From: Bacteroidota bacterium
Lineage (GTDB): Bacteria; Bacteroidota; Bacteroidia; Cytophagales; Cyclobacteriaceae
Length of the DNA stretch: 25,339 nt
Reading direction: 5' to 3'
Assembly (NCBI GenBank): GCA_003242315.1
Contig: QGUY01000017.1
Location: 1-25,339 of the forward strand
Each line of letters opens with the position of its first letter. Positions within the stretch are counted from its first letter, which is position 1. The position numbers and the translations under genes were made by a program. The notes under the pieces were generated by a model. It did no database searches. It saw only the letters and a list, made by a program, of their open reading frames with translations, and was not told where the DNA came from. Shown in pieces: positions 1 to 8,600 of this stretch.

Positions 1-465
1 GCAGTGTACGCGGCCGGCTTCCTGTGGCCAGGATGATATAATCGCCCCACACAACGTCTCGGTTTTCCCCGTCGGTGATTTCAATTTCATTCTGGCTTAG
101 CAAGCGGGCCGTTCCTCTTCGGAAAGAAGCAACCCTGCATACTCAGGTGTTGACTCCATCAGCATCAGGTGCTCCTCGAGCATGGTCTTTCTTTCGAGGA
201 CAGCACGACGCACTTCTTCCTGGATTTCTCTATAGTTGATTCGGGGAACTTTGATGTCGAATCGCTTCAGATTCTTGCGAAAGGACGCCGTCTCCCTGGA
301 AAGCTCCCACCATGTCTTCGATGATAACGCCCCGTTCGTGACACCCGCACCTCCTACCTGGTTTCGTTCTATGATGAGTGTCTTCTTTTTGAAATCCAGT
401 GAACGCATAGCGGCGGCATACCCGGAGGGACCGGCACCGATAACCACGAGGTCGTATTTGTCCAT
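1..465 (-). pseudogene. NAD(P)/FAD-dependent oxidoreductase, lipoamide dehydrogenase fold, N-terminal part; frameshifted and cut by window edge
   Basis: The N-terminus has the FAD-binding dinucleotide motif (YDLVVIGAGPSG, residues 4-15) and the acidic end of the second strand (LIIERN), as in class I pyridine nucleotide-disulfide oxidoreductases. At residues 38-50 (GGAGVTNGALSSK), where lipoamide dehydrogenase has GGTCLNVGCIPSK, both redox cysteines are replaced by Gly and Ala, so classical disulfide chemistry is not possible. The frame starting at 465 stops at 97-99, after 122 residues. Another minus-strand frame then continues a typical sequence: FRRGTARLL, then a strand reading NEIEITDG, then YIILATGSRP, which is the usual ATG motif. 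One extra T in the CTTCTTTCC run at about 118-126 (minus strand) would join the two frames. This is either a real frameshift or a base-calling error. The gene runs off the left edge. The physiological substrate is unknown. Confidence 0.7.
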
Positions 466-482
466 AGGCAGGTTAGTGTTTG

Positions 483-519
483 GGTCGGAAAAACGACCTT
501 ACTAAAATCGGCATTTTAG
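483..519. promoter_or_regulatory. Two adjacent inverted repeats in the divergent spacer; possible operator
   Basis: In the spacer between the oxidoreductase gene and the PAP2 gene, GGTCG (483-487) pairs with CGACC (494-498) around a GAAAAA loop. Next to it, CTAAAAT (502-508) pairs perfectly with ATTTTAG (513-519) around CGGC. The second repeat has the size of a dimeric repressor site and lies about 30 bp upstream of the putative PAP2 promoter. No regulator gene adjoins it, so an operator role is only inferred. Either repeat could also fold in the leader RNA of the minus-strand gene. Confidence 0.3.
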
Positions 520-550
520 CGGCGAATTCAATCATGCGAGGTGCCGTCCT

Positions 551-582
551 TTTCGTTACTCTTTATTGAAATGTTACATTTG
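551..582 (+). promoter_or_regulatory. Putative Bacteroidota-type promoter for the PAP2 gene
   Basis: TTTC at 551-554 is followed after 20 bp by TACATTTG at 575-582. The second element matches the Bacteroidota -7 consensus TAnnTTTG perfectly, and the first differs by one base from the -33 element TTTG. Transcription would start near 588, giving a leader of about 35 nt to the ATG at 624. Confidence 0.45.
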
Positions 583-623
583 TCCGGTATTTTCTCATTA
601 CGCGCTAAATCCGCTCCTCCGTC

Positions 624-1199
624 ATGGAACTCCTGCTTGAACTCGACCGCGAAGCATTTCTCTTCCTGAACCGCCTGAATACGCCGTGGCTGGATGCGGT
701 GATGCCCTGGATCACACGTACAGAGTCGTGGATACCCCTTTACATCTTCCTCATTTACCTGGTCATCAAAGATTACCGCAAGAACAGTTGGGCTGTACTG
801 TTAGGGGTTACACTAACGATCGTGTTCGCCGATCAGGTTACAGGCAACCTCATGAAGCCATATTTCGAGAGACTGCGTCCCTCCCATGACCCATCCCTCG
901 GCGGACTCGTTCACATCGTTGATGGGTACCGCGGCGGGTTGTACGGTTTCGCAAGTGGCCATGCCGCCAACACGTTTGGCGTTGCTACTTTCGTCGTTAC
1001 CATCCTATCAGGCTATCGCTGGATCCGGTGGCTGTTTCTCTGGGCAGTACTGATGACGTATTCAAGAATTTATCTCGGTGTACACTACCCGGGTGATATT
1101 ATTGTCGGCGCGCTGGTAGGGATCATCGGTGCGTTGATCATGCTAGCCGTCACGTTGTACCTGCTCAGGCGATTCGGACGGCGGGAAGTCAGCCATTGA
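624..1199 (+). CDS. PAP2-family membrane-associated phosphatase
   Basis: This 191-residue integral membrane protein has all three signatures of the PAP2/acid phosphatase superfamily: K78-x6-R85-P86 (KPYFERLRP), S111-G-H113, and S147-R-x5-H154-x3-D158 (SRIYLGVHYPGD). These bind the phosphate and supply the nucleophilic and acid-base histidines. Hydrophobic segments near residues 35-50, 57-72, 118-130, 134-146 and 158-182 fit the usual membrane layout with the active site facing the periplasm. Family members remove phosphate from lipids such as undecaprenyl pyrophosphate, phosphatidate or phosphatidylglycerophosphate, and the sequence does not settle which. The gene ends 11 bp inside the convergent ribE gene. 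Confidence 0.88.
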   Translation: MELLLELDREAFLFLNRLNTPWLDAVMPWITRTESWIPLYIFLIYLVIKDYRKNSWAVLLGVTLTIVFADQVTGNLMKPYFERLRPSHDPSLGGLVHIVDGYRGGLYGFASGHAANTFGVATFVVTILSGYRWIRWLFLWAVLMTYSRIYLGVHYPGDIIVGALVGIIGALIMLAVTLYLLRRFGRREVSH

Positions 1200-1779
1200 C
1201 TTGCATAATACGGCGCACGTATTTTCCCAGGATATCGAATTCAAGATTGACACTATCTCCAACCTTCTTTGTGCCGAGCGTGGTATGCTCGAAAGTATAG
1301 GGAATGATGGAGACAACGAAAGCGCCGTCACGGGATTGGTAACACGTGAGGCTAATGCCATCAACGCATATAGAGCCCTTTTCAACCGTTATGTTACCCG
1401 ACGAAGGATCGTATTCAAATCCAAACAACCAACTCCCGTTTTCTTCCGTGATGCTGGAAATGCGTCCGACCTGGTCGACATGACCCTGAACGATGTGCCC
1501 ATCGAACCTGCCATCAGCTTTCATGCTGCGCTCCAGGTTGACCTTGTCGCCAACACGCAGCGACCCTAATGTCGTTCGCGAAAGCGTTTCCTTCACAATG
1601 GTTACCCAATGTGTATCCCCTTCCGTTCGTACCACGGTAAGACACGCTCCGTTGTGACATACGCTTTGATCTATCTTGAGTTCACGGCCAATGGGGCTCT
1701 CCACAGCCAGGTCAATGTTACTCCCGCTGGCGTTCACAGCACGAACGGTTCCCATCGCTTCAACTATCCCGGTAAACAT
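1189..1779 (-). CDS. ribE: Riboflavin synthase, alpha subunit
   Basis: This enzyme converts two molecules of 6,7-dimethyl-8-ribityllumazine into riboflavin and a pyrimidinedione, the last step of riboflavin synthesis, as a cytoplasmic trimer. Two lumazine-binding repeats are visible: residues 1-95, starting with the invariant MFTGIVE and carrying GACLTVV, and residues about 97-190, with GHIVQGHVD and ICVDGISLT. The reading frame extends 24 codons upstream, but MFTGIVE is the conserved N-terminus, so the start is placed at 1779, giving 196 residues, normal for the family. No other rib gene is nearby. The 3' end overlaps the PAP2 gene by 11 bp on the opposite strand. Confidence 0.95.
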   Translation of the reverse strand: MFTGIVEAMGTVRAVNASGSNIDLAVESPIGRELKIDQSVCHNGACLTVVRTEGDTHWVTIVKETLSRTTLGSLRVGDKVNLERSMKADGRFDGHIVQGHVDQVGRISSITEENGSWLFGFEYDPSSGNITVEKGSICVDGISLTCYQSRDGAFVVSIIPYTFEHTTLGTKKVGDSVNLEFDILGKYVRRIMQVNG

Positions 1780-1814
1780 GGCGGCAAAATACAGTGGATT
1801 CAGAACATTCAAAA

Positions 1815-1846
1815 TTTGGTTTATAACATAAACTAGTTTACATTGG
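1815..1846 (+). promoter_or_regulatory. Putative Bacteroidota-type promoter for the membrane protein/regulator pair
   Basis: TTTG at 1815-1818 is followed after 20 bp by TACATTGG at 1839-1846, one mismatch from TAnnTTTG. Transcription would start near 1852. This supports the ATG at 1870 and argues against the in-frame TTG at 1843, which lies inside the promoter. Confidence 0.4.
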
Positions 1847-1869
1847 ATCATATATTATGCTCCCGCGTT

Positions 1870-2445
1870 ATGGAACACATTGAAAAACAGATGACTGCAC
1901 AGGAAAGCCTCGAGTTAATCACCGCCATGATTCGTGAGGCAAAAACGGGTATCCGGCAGAAAAGCTTCTATTTCCTGCTGTGGGGCTGGGTAGTTGTGCT
2001 GGCTTATCTCGGCGGTTACGTGTTGCTGAGCGTGGGGTACGACAAGCCCTACCTGACCTGGCTGATCACATTCCCCGCAATGATCATCTCGTTCTTTTAT
2101 GGATCCCGGGTTCAGAAAAAATCAGGTCCCGCGACGAGGCTGGAGACCATCATGATGTGGGCATGGGTGGCGTTCGTCATCACCATTCTCATCTTCATCG
2201 CATTTGGACGAGAAGTCAATTATCACCTCAACGCGTTGATCCTTATCGCGAGCGCGTTGCCTACGTTCATCTCCGGAATTGTGTTGCGCTTCCGCCCGAT
2301 GATTCTCGGCGCTGTTGTCTTCTGGATTGCAGGCATTGTGTGCTTCCTGATTACATACGACTGGCAGTTGTTGGTGGGCGCGGTAGCGGTAGCGTTGGGA
2401 TACCTCGTCCCGGGATATCTCTTGAAGCGAGACGAAGGATTATGA
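1870..2445 (+). CDS. Six-helix integral membrane protein of unknown function, paired with a winged-helix regulator
   Basis: I do not recognise a named family. The protein has 191 residues from the ATG at 1870. A charged, helical cytoplasmic N-terminus (MEHIEKQMTAQESLELI) is followed by six hydrophobic stretches, near residues 36-58, 63-83, 93-112, 117-140, 142-160 and 163-182. No catalytic motif is visible. Its stop codon overlaps the start of the next gene in an ATGA arrangement (2442-2445), so it is translationally coupled to the winged-helix regulator. Such pairs are frequent in Bacteroidota. The membrane protein could be the regulator's target or modulator, but the sequence does not show which. 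The in-frame TTG at 1843 would add nine residues and is less likely. Confidence 0.75.
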   Translation: MEHIEKQMTAQESLELITAMIREAKTGIRQKSFYFLLWGWVVVLAYLGGYVLLSVGYDKPYLTWLITFPAMIISFFYGSRVQKKSGPATRLETIMMWAWVAFVITILIFIAFGREVNYHLNALILIASALPTFISGIVLRFRPMILGAVVFWIAGIVCFLITYDWQLLVGAVAVALGYLVPGYLLKRDEGL

Positions 2446-2735
2446 CGATGTTCAAGGATCTGGATCCTGTCCTGCATTCACAATTGCGTCTGGCTGTCAT
2501 GTCGCTCCTCATCACCGAAAAGACAGCTTCGTTCGTTTTTCTCAAAGAAAAGACGAGAAGTACAGCCGGTAATCTGAGCGTTCAGCTGGAAAAGCTCGCT
2601 GAAGCCGGGTACATAGCAATCGAGAAATCCTTCAAAGGAAAAAAGCCTCTTACAACGGCGACAATTACGAAAACGGGCATTCGCGCCTTTGAGGAATATG
2701 TTGAACGCCTGCGGCAATATATCGATCGACAGTGA
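2442..2735 (+). CDS. Winged helix-turn-helix transcriptional regulator (HTH_34-like)
   Basis: This is a 97-residue single-domain DNA-binding protein. After the typical opening LDPVLHSQLRLAVMSLL come a helix-turn-helix with TAGNLSVQLEKLAEAGYI (residues 41-58) and a basic wing, EKSFKGKKPLTTATIT (61-76), then a C-terminal helix that probably dimerises. The pattern (compact, no effector domain, NLSVQLEKLxEAGYIxIxKSFKGKKP) fits the winged-helix family Pfam calls HTH_34, related to ArsR/MarR regulators. The start at 2442 gives an ATGA overlap with the preceding membrane-protein gene. The frame is open back to 1980, but that part is only a shadow of the membrane-protein gene. Targets are unknown; autoregulation of the pair is a reasonable guess. 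Confidence 0.85.
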   Translation: MTMFKDLDPVLHSQLRLAVMSLLITEKTASFVFLKEKTRSTAGNLSVQLEKLAEAGYIAIEKSFKGKKPLTTATITKTGIRAFEEYVERLRQYIDRQ

Positions 2736-2775
2736 ACGAATTACTAACCTAACAATTTAACCCAACCTCAAAACC

Positions 2776-3315
2776 ATGAAAAAGCTGATCACCCCCCTGC
2801 TCGCTGCCTGCCTCTTAGGCTTTGTCAGCGCCAACGCACAAGCCCCCGATTTCTCCGCTCAGTGCAAGGAACGTTTACAGAAACTGGAAGCGCTTGCCGG
2901 TAAATGGAAAGGAAGCGGGACTGTGACTATGGGACCGGGACGCACAGAAACCTTCAACCAAACCGAAGACGTTCAGTTCAGGCTGGACGGAACCATCCTT
3001 CAGATTGAAGGCGTGGGGAAACGAGGAGATGATGTCGTCTTCAATGCCCTGGCTGTCATCAACTATGATGTTATGAAAGGCGATTATGCCATGAAATCGT
3101 ACCTCCGCGACGGACGCTCAACCGATGCATGGTTCAAGGTTGTAGAAGACAATGCCTTCTCGTGGGGATACAGTCTTCCGAACAATTCGGGACAAATACG
3201 GTACATGATAACATTGAAGGAAGCGGGAAAGGTGTGGACCGAAATTGGTGAATTCTCGTCGGATGGCACCAACTGGAACAAAATGTTCGAGATGAACCTT
3301 AACAAGGAATTGTAA
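2776..3315 (+). CDS. Secreted lipocalin-like/DUF1579-like protein
   Basis: The protein has 179 residues with a clear Sec signal peptide: KK near the start, a hydrophobic core LLAACLLGFV, and probable cleavage after ANA at residue 21. The mature part opens with LEALAGKWKGSGTV (residues 37-50) and continues as alternating short strands. This resembles the small beta-barrel families of DUF1579, lipocalin-like and nitrobindin-like proteins, whose GxWxG near the N-terminus is conserved. No haem-binding histidine or enzyme motif can be assigned with confidence. It starts 40 bp after the regulator gene and could share its transcript. Role unknown, probably periplasmic ligand binding; the family name is tentative. 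Confidence 0.7.
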   Translation: MKKLITPLLAACLLGFVSANAQAPDFSAQCKERLQKLEALAGKWKGSGTVTMGPGRTETFNQTEDVQFRLDGTILQIEGVGKRGDDVVFNALAVINYDVMKGDYAMKSYLRDGRSTDAWFKVVEDNAFSWGYSLPNNSGQIRYMITLKEAGKVWTEIGEFSSDGTNWNKMFEMNLNKEL

Positions 3316-3341
3316 TATTCCTGTTTGTCCTATATTCGTCC

Positions 3342-4238
3342 ATGGAGTTTGGAAAAGTCGATGCAACGGAATTTGACAGTATAGATTTCACACTGCCACC
3401 TGATGATGTTGAAACGCAACGCGTGCTCGCGAAAGCGAAAGGACAAGGCACCGTAAAAGTATACACCGGATGCGCCAAGTGGGGCCGAAAAGAATGGATA
3501 GGCCGGATATACCCGGAGGGAACGAAGGAAGACAACTTTCTCAATCTCTACGCACAGCACTTCAATTGCGTGGAGTTAAACGCCACTTTCTATAAGCTGC
3601 CCTCCGTTCGCCAGGTGGAAGCCTGGAAGGCTATGGTGCGGCCGGGTTTCCTGTTCTGTCCAAAATTCAACGACAAGATCACGCATAAGAAACGACTTAA
3701 GGATGCGGATGAATTAACACAGGTATTTCTTAAGGGAATTGCAGCGTTTGGAGAAAATCTGGGCCCCGTTTTTCTCCAAACACCACCAAATTTCGCTACA
3801 AAGAATTTCGACGTTCTGCGCCAATATCTGGAATCTCTTCCCGGGAGTCTCGACATCTTTGTTGAATTGCGTCACCCCGGATGGTTCTCAGACGCGGAAC
3901 TGAAGCGGAAGGTTTTTGATCTCTTCGAACAGCGTGGCGTTGGTGCTGTAATTACGGACGCAGCGGGCCGGCGCGATTGCGTACATATGCGTCTCACCAC
4001 ACCAAGTGCATTCATTCGGTTTGTTGGTAACAGCCTCCACCCTACCGATTATACGCGGTGCGATGATTGGGTGCGGCGCATAGGCCAATGGGTAGAACAA
4101 GGTCTGCAGCGAGTGTTCTTCCTCATGCATCAACAAGAGGAGGTCTACTCACCCGAGCTATGCCGCTATTTTATCAGAAAAGTAAACGAATCAGGCTTTG
4201 CATCACTTCCCGAGCCGAAGTTCGCAAACGAAAGTTGA
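3342..4238 (+). CDS. DUF72 (YecE-like) domain protein
   Basis: This 298-residue protein matches the DUF72 family, a TIM-barrel-like fold of unproven function. Family landmarks in order are VYTGCAKWGRKEWIGRIYP (about 40-58), CVELNATFYKLPS (about 76-88), FCPKFNDKITHKKRL, GPVFLQTPPNF, FVELRHPGWF, and the C-terminal phenylalanine-rich strand RVFFLMHQQEE. Compared with short bacterial members, it has an extra N-terminal stretch of about 35 residues without obvious fold. No signal peptide is seen, so it is probably cytoplasmic. It lies 26 bp downstream of the secreted lipocalin-like gene and converges on the haloperoxidase gene with a 45-bp gap that shows no clear terminator. Confidence 0.88.
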   Translation: MEFGKVDATEFDSIDFTLPPDDVETQRVLAKAKGQGTVKVYTGCAKWGRKEWIGRIYPEGTKEDNFLNLYAQHFNCVELNATFYKLPSVRQVEAWKAMVRPGFLFCPKFNDKITHKKRLKDADELTQVFLKGIAAFGENLGPVFLQTPPNFATKNFDVLRQYLESLPGSLDIFVELRHPGWFSDAELKRKVFDLFEQRGVGAVITDAAGRRDCVHMRLTTPSAFIRFVGNSLHPTDYTRCDDWVRRIGQWVEQGLQRVFFLMHQQEEVYSPELCRYFIRKVNESGFASLPEPKFANES

Positions 4239-4283
4239 AACCTGCGAATCGATGTCGTTCTTGCCTCTGCCTCTGCAACCACT

Positions 4284-5606
4284 CTATTCCTCAATCGCTT
4301 CAATCAACCTCCTAACCACAAGATTCCCGACGTTCCGTCCCTGCTCTACACCCAATTCGCACGCGTCGCGATAGTGGATGCCGCCGTACAGGCGTGAGAT
4401 GGCGGCTTCATTTGATGCCTGATAGAATGAGTCAAACTTGCGTTCGGGAAGCCCGAAATAAACTTCCGTATCGTCCACGAAACTGAATCCATCGCCAAAG
4501 AAATGGGTGAGCACCACAGCCGCGGAGGCCGACGCAACGCTGTGACCACTCGTGTATTCCGGGAAAGGTGGCGTTTGCAGCAACGGACGCCAGTCGGGAT
4601 CGATGTGTCTGTTGATAACGGTCTCGGGTCGAACCCGGTTGCTGTTGTACTTCTCCTGCCAGCAGCTGATGAATGCATCGTGCAACGTCATGGCAACGAT
4701 TGTATGCACGAACACTGCTGAGTCGAGCGGAAGTTCTGCATTAATACTCGCTATGCCCGCGATGCCCATCCAGTGTCCACCAGGAGAAATCTTTTTTAGT
4801 CCTATAGCCATGTGCCCGGAGAACCTGACAGCAAAGGGGTTGCAATCCCAAAAGCTGGCGATGAGTTTTTGCTCTTCCGTGAGGTTCTTGCCCGTTTCGT
4901 ATACTTCCATCGCCTGCCGGAAGAACGAACTGGTGGTATCCATGCTGTACTCTGTAGGCGGCGGAGGCGCAAACTGTTCAGCCGATTCGAGAAAGAACGG
5001 CCTAACCGTTGCCCACTGCGGTTCTACCGCTTCCATGAAGACAGGCGGCGTGGGGTACCAGTACTGCTCCCCTTTCAGCGGTGTGTAACGGGTGTACGTA
5101 CTGAGCTTGCCGTAGCCATCTTTGCTGGCATAGGCGAGCACCTGGTCAGCAACCTCGACAGCAAACTTTACATTCTGCGCGATCTGGCGGTCCGTTAGGC
5201 CATATGCCTCCCGGTGTTCCTTTATGAGGTTGGCCTGATGCTCGCTCAGCATTCGCCCTGATGGCATAATCCTTCTGCCCACTTCCAGCATGGCATACTG
5301 CGCGGCGAAGGCTTGCGCGAAGGACTTTGGCTTTTTCACCAACGTGAATTGAGGATTCTCATGCAACCTGGGAAGAATGTCGGGTAAACGATCCTCCGCC
5401 ATAAGCAATGCGGTGTAGGCACCCATCAGGGAATATGCGTAGAAGCGTGCCGCTGCGGGCGGATTAGTTCCGTCGTGCAGCATTACCTCCGAAAGATGAA
5501 ATACGTTTTCCCGGAGCTTTGCAGTCGCATCCCGCTGTGCCTGTCCGAAAGTACTCCCAACCGTGATCGCCAGGATCAGGCATAGAGTCATTGCGCTAGT
5601 TCTCAT
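4284..5606 (-). CDS. Vanadium-dependent haloperoxidase/PAP2-fold secreted enzyme
   Basis: The protein has 440 residues with a Sec signal peptide (TLCLILAITVGSTFG, cleavage near residue 22). The haloperoxidase/PAP2 active-site motifs lie in the C-terminal half: K319-x6-R326-P327 (KYNSNRVRP), YTSGH at 351-355, and S404-R-x5-H411 (SRLYGGIH) with D414. These residues hold vanadate in haloperoxidases or phosphate in acid phosphatases, and the motifs alone do not separate the two activities. The overall size and the PPFPEYTSGHSVAS context fit the haloperoxidase-like branch. It follows the large FG-GAP gene with an 11-bp overlap, so the two form one operon. An alternative start at Met6 (5591) would leave a 4-bp gap. 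The enzyme probably works in the periplasm or at the surface. Confidence 0.87.
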   Translation of the reverse strand: MRTSAMTLCLILAITVGSTFGQAQRDATAKLRENVFHLSEVMLHDGTNPPAAARFYAYSLMGAYTALLMAEDRLPDILPRLHENPQFTLVKKPKSFAQAFAAQYAMLEVGRRIMPSGRMLSEHQANLIKEHREAYGLTDRQIAQNVKFAVEVADQVLAYASKDGYGKLSTYTRYTPLKGEQYWYPTPPVFMEAVEPQWATVRPFFLESAEQFAPPPPTEYSMDTTSSFFRQAMEVYETGKNLTEEQKLIASFWDCNPFAVRFSGHMAIGLKKISPGGHWMGIAGIASINAELPLDSAVFVHTIVAMTLHDAFISCWQEKYNSNRVRPETVINRHIDPDWRPLLQTPPFPEYTSGHSVASASAAVVLTHFFGDGFSFVDDTEVYFGLPERKFDSFYQASNEAAISRLYGGIHYRDACELGVEQGRNVGNLVVRRLIEAIEE

Positions 5607-8600
5607 GCAATTTGTATGTTTCGATGCCTACGTTGTTTATTCCGATCAGCAGGTGGGGGTCATTTCCTACTTTGATTGTTGCCATTGACTTCACATCGCC
5701 GGTCGTTACCAGGCCCGAATCGGCCTGACCGACATAAGTGAAATTCCCTTTGCCGTCATTTTTGAAGAGCTGACCAAAGTTTGCATCGATCACACCCATC
5801 CTTATCCGGATGGCACTCTGATTTCCTCCCGCCACAAGATCCTGATGTCCATCTCCGTCGACGTCCACAAGGGCGAATGCATTAACAGGCGAGAATTGTA
5901 TCTCGCGAGGAAGGTCGCGAATAACAAACTTCCCATCGCGGTTCTCAAGGTATGTAGTCTCCAGCCTGTTCACCTGAAGACGCTGCGCATTCTTCAAATC
6001 GCTTTTGGAGAAAATGTCTTCCAGGCGCGCGTTTGCATACGATGCATAATCGGTGAACTTGGACCTGAGGCTTCGTATCTGATCGAGCAACTCATCACGG
6101 CTCGCAAAGGGATAGGGCGTTCCGTGGATGTAGTATGTGAGGATTGGATCTATTGAGCCATTCTTGTCAAAGTCCTTGTAGACCAACTCAACCGGTTCCT
6201 TATCGCTTGCGCGAAGCTGAGTGTTCAATCCGAGGTTACCGATGATCAGGTCCTGGTCGCCATCGTTGTCAAAGTCACCATGCACGATCCTGGACCAAAA
6301 CCCTTTCAGAGGCCGGTCAAAGTAACGGCTGGTCGCCTGTTCCAGTGTCTTTCCGTTGCGATTGATAAACACTTCAATGGCCATGAATTCGCCGGCAAGC
6401 ACGAGGTCTGGCCATCCGTCATTGTTGACGTCTATCCACTTGGCATCCGTTACCATCCCGATCTTTTCCAGCTTTGGCGCGATGGTCGCTGTGGCGCGCG
6501 TAAACGATCCGTCGCCGTTATTCACAAACAGAAAACTTTCCGGCGTAACAGGATAGCTGCCCGGAATCACGCGTCCGCCAAGAAAAATATCCTGATCACC
6601 ATCTTTGTCGAAATCAGCAACGGCCACGCACGACTTGCTCACCGTTGCGGCAGGCAAACCATCCGGCTTGTAGGTGAAGTTTCCTTTTCCATCATTAATA
6701 AACAGGCGGTCTTGCAGCGCAGGGTCATTCTCCTTGTAATTGTTGTAGCCTCCGCTCACAACATACAGATCAAGGTCGTTGTCGTTGTCAACGTCAACAA
6801 ACTTCGCATCCGCATCCGTGAATTTCCTGCCGTCATATGCCTGAAAGAATTGCTTGGATTCGGTAAATGAACCGTTCGGTGTCTGGAAATAAAGCCTTCC
6901 GGGATTATCCTGCGCACCCCCTACGTATACATCCTCCAGGCCATCACCGTTGACGTCGCCGGTAGCCATCACAGGGCCGCAGTTCGTAAGCATCGTAAGC
7001 AACAAAGGTTGGCGCTTGAAATCATTGAACCCATATTCGGTATGCGTGTAGGGTATCTTGGTATCCACCCTGGTCAGCAGTGGATCAGACTTGGGGAGAT
7101 GGTTTATTGCCCGCGTACCAGACGGCACATCCGGTTGAACGAGGGTAATGAGTTGTCCGGATTGTACCAAGCGCTCGACGGTACGTGCACCGTTGGGCCA
7201 GATGACCACCACTGAGTCGGCACTCCTATGGGATCCGAGTCCAACGTGGATTCGCTCAGTTACGCACGACTGGAACCCGCGGGTATGCATTTTCTCGAAG
7301 TATTGAACCTGGCCGCCAGTGTATACCATGATCTTACTCCCGATCGCCTGGGTGTTGCCGCCCTTTCCTTTCAGAAGAATCGCGAGGTAGTTTCGATCAT
7401 GGTATCGCTGATTCGATTCATTGCGGTAAACTGACGCGTACTCGTTTTGATTGTTGATCACCAGGTCAATATCACCATCATTATCGAAGTCAGCATACGC
7501 GCTTCCGCTGGAAAAATTCTTTTCTGTAAAACCCCAATCATCGCTTTTATTAGAGAACGTCAGGTCGCCGTTGTTCTTGAAGATGTAGTTTTGAAGTGGC
7601 GTCGACGTCATTGTAGTTACAAGCTTGAAGGTATCGGCCTTCTGCTGTGACTTCGCCATTTCGAAATAGTAGTCACCTTTAAACTTGAGGAAGTCGCGAT
7701 TTGTGTAATCGCGGTAATATCCATTCGCGACAAACAAATCCTTCCATCCGTCGTTGTCGAAATCAACAAACAGGGGAGCCCAACTCCAGTCGGTATTTGA
7801 AATGCCGGCATACTGACCGATTTCACTGTACGTCCCGTTGCGGTTGTTCAGGTGCAGCATGTTCCGCATGTTCTGGAAATAAAAACCATTGAGCACCATG
7901 AGCGCATAGTGCTCATAGTTTTCCGGACCGTACAGTAACTTCTGACGTTCGTTATCCTCGGGCAGCATGTCCAGGGTGTAGATGTCCACCCAGCCATCGT
8001 TGTTTATGTCGCTCACATCGCAGCCCATGGAGAAATAAGAGATGTGCTGCATGTATTGCGTCATTCTATCGGTAAAGGTGCCGTTACGATTGTTTATGTA
8101 GAGATAGTCAGGTTCGACATAGTCGTTGGACACATAGATATCGAGCCATCCATCCTGGTTGACGTCGGCGACCGTTACACCGAGCCCGAATCCCAACGGG
8201 TTGCCCTTGATGCCTGCAGCTTCCGACACATCCACAAAACGCCCATTGTCATTGCGGAACAGCTTATCACCCGCATAGGGATCACGTTTCTTCTTGGCAC
8301 TGGCGAACTCGAATTCGTTGATCACCGTCACGTTGTGATTCAGGAGATACATATCGAGATCGCCATCGCCATCGAAATCAAAAAACGACGCATGCGTAGA
8401 ATGCCCAGGATCATCGAGGCCGAATTCGGCCGCGCGTTCAGTGAACGTGAGATCCCCGTTATTGATGAAAAGTTTGTTTCGTCGTTTTTCCGGATCCCCT
8501 TTACCCGAGTGACAAACGTAGATATCTACATAACCATCGCCGTTAACGTCAGCCATGGTAACGCCCGTCTTCCACCCCGTATCGCAGCTTACGCCAGCCT

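Noticed and set aside
1980..2441. Upstream extension of the winged-helix gene
   Set aside because: The stretch overlaps the membrane-protein gene in another frame and has no family similarity; the family start is the ATG at 2442.
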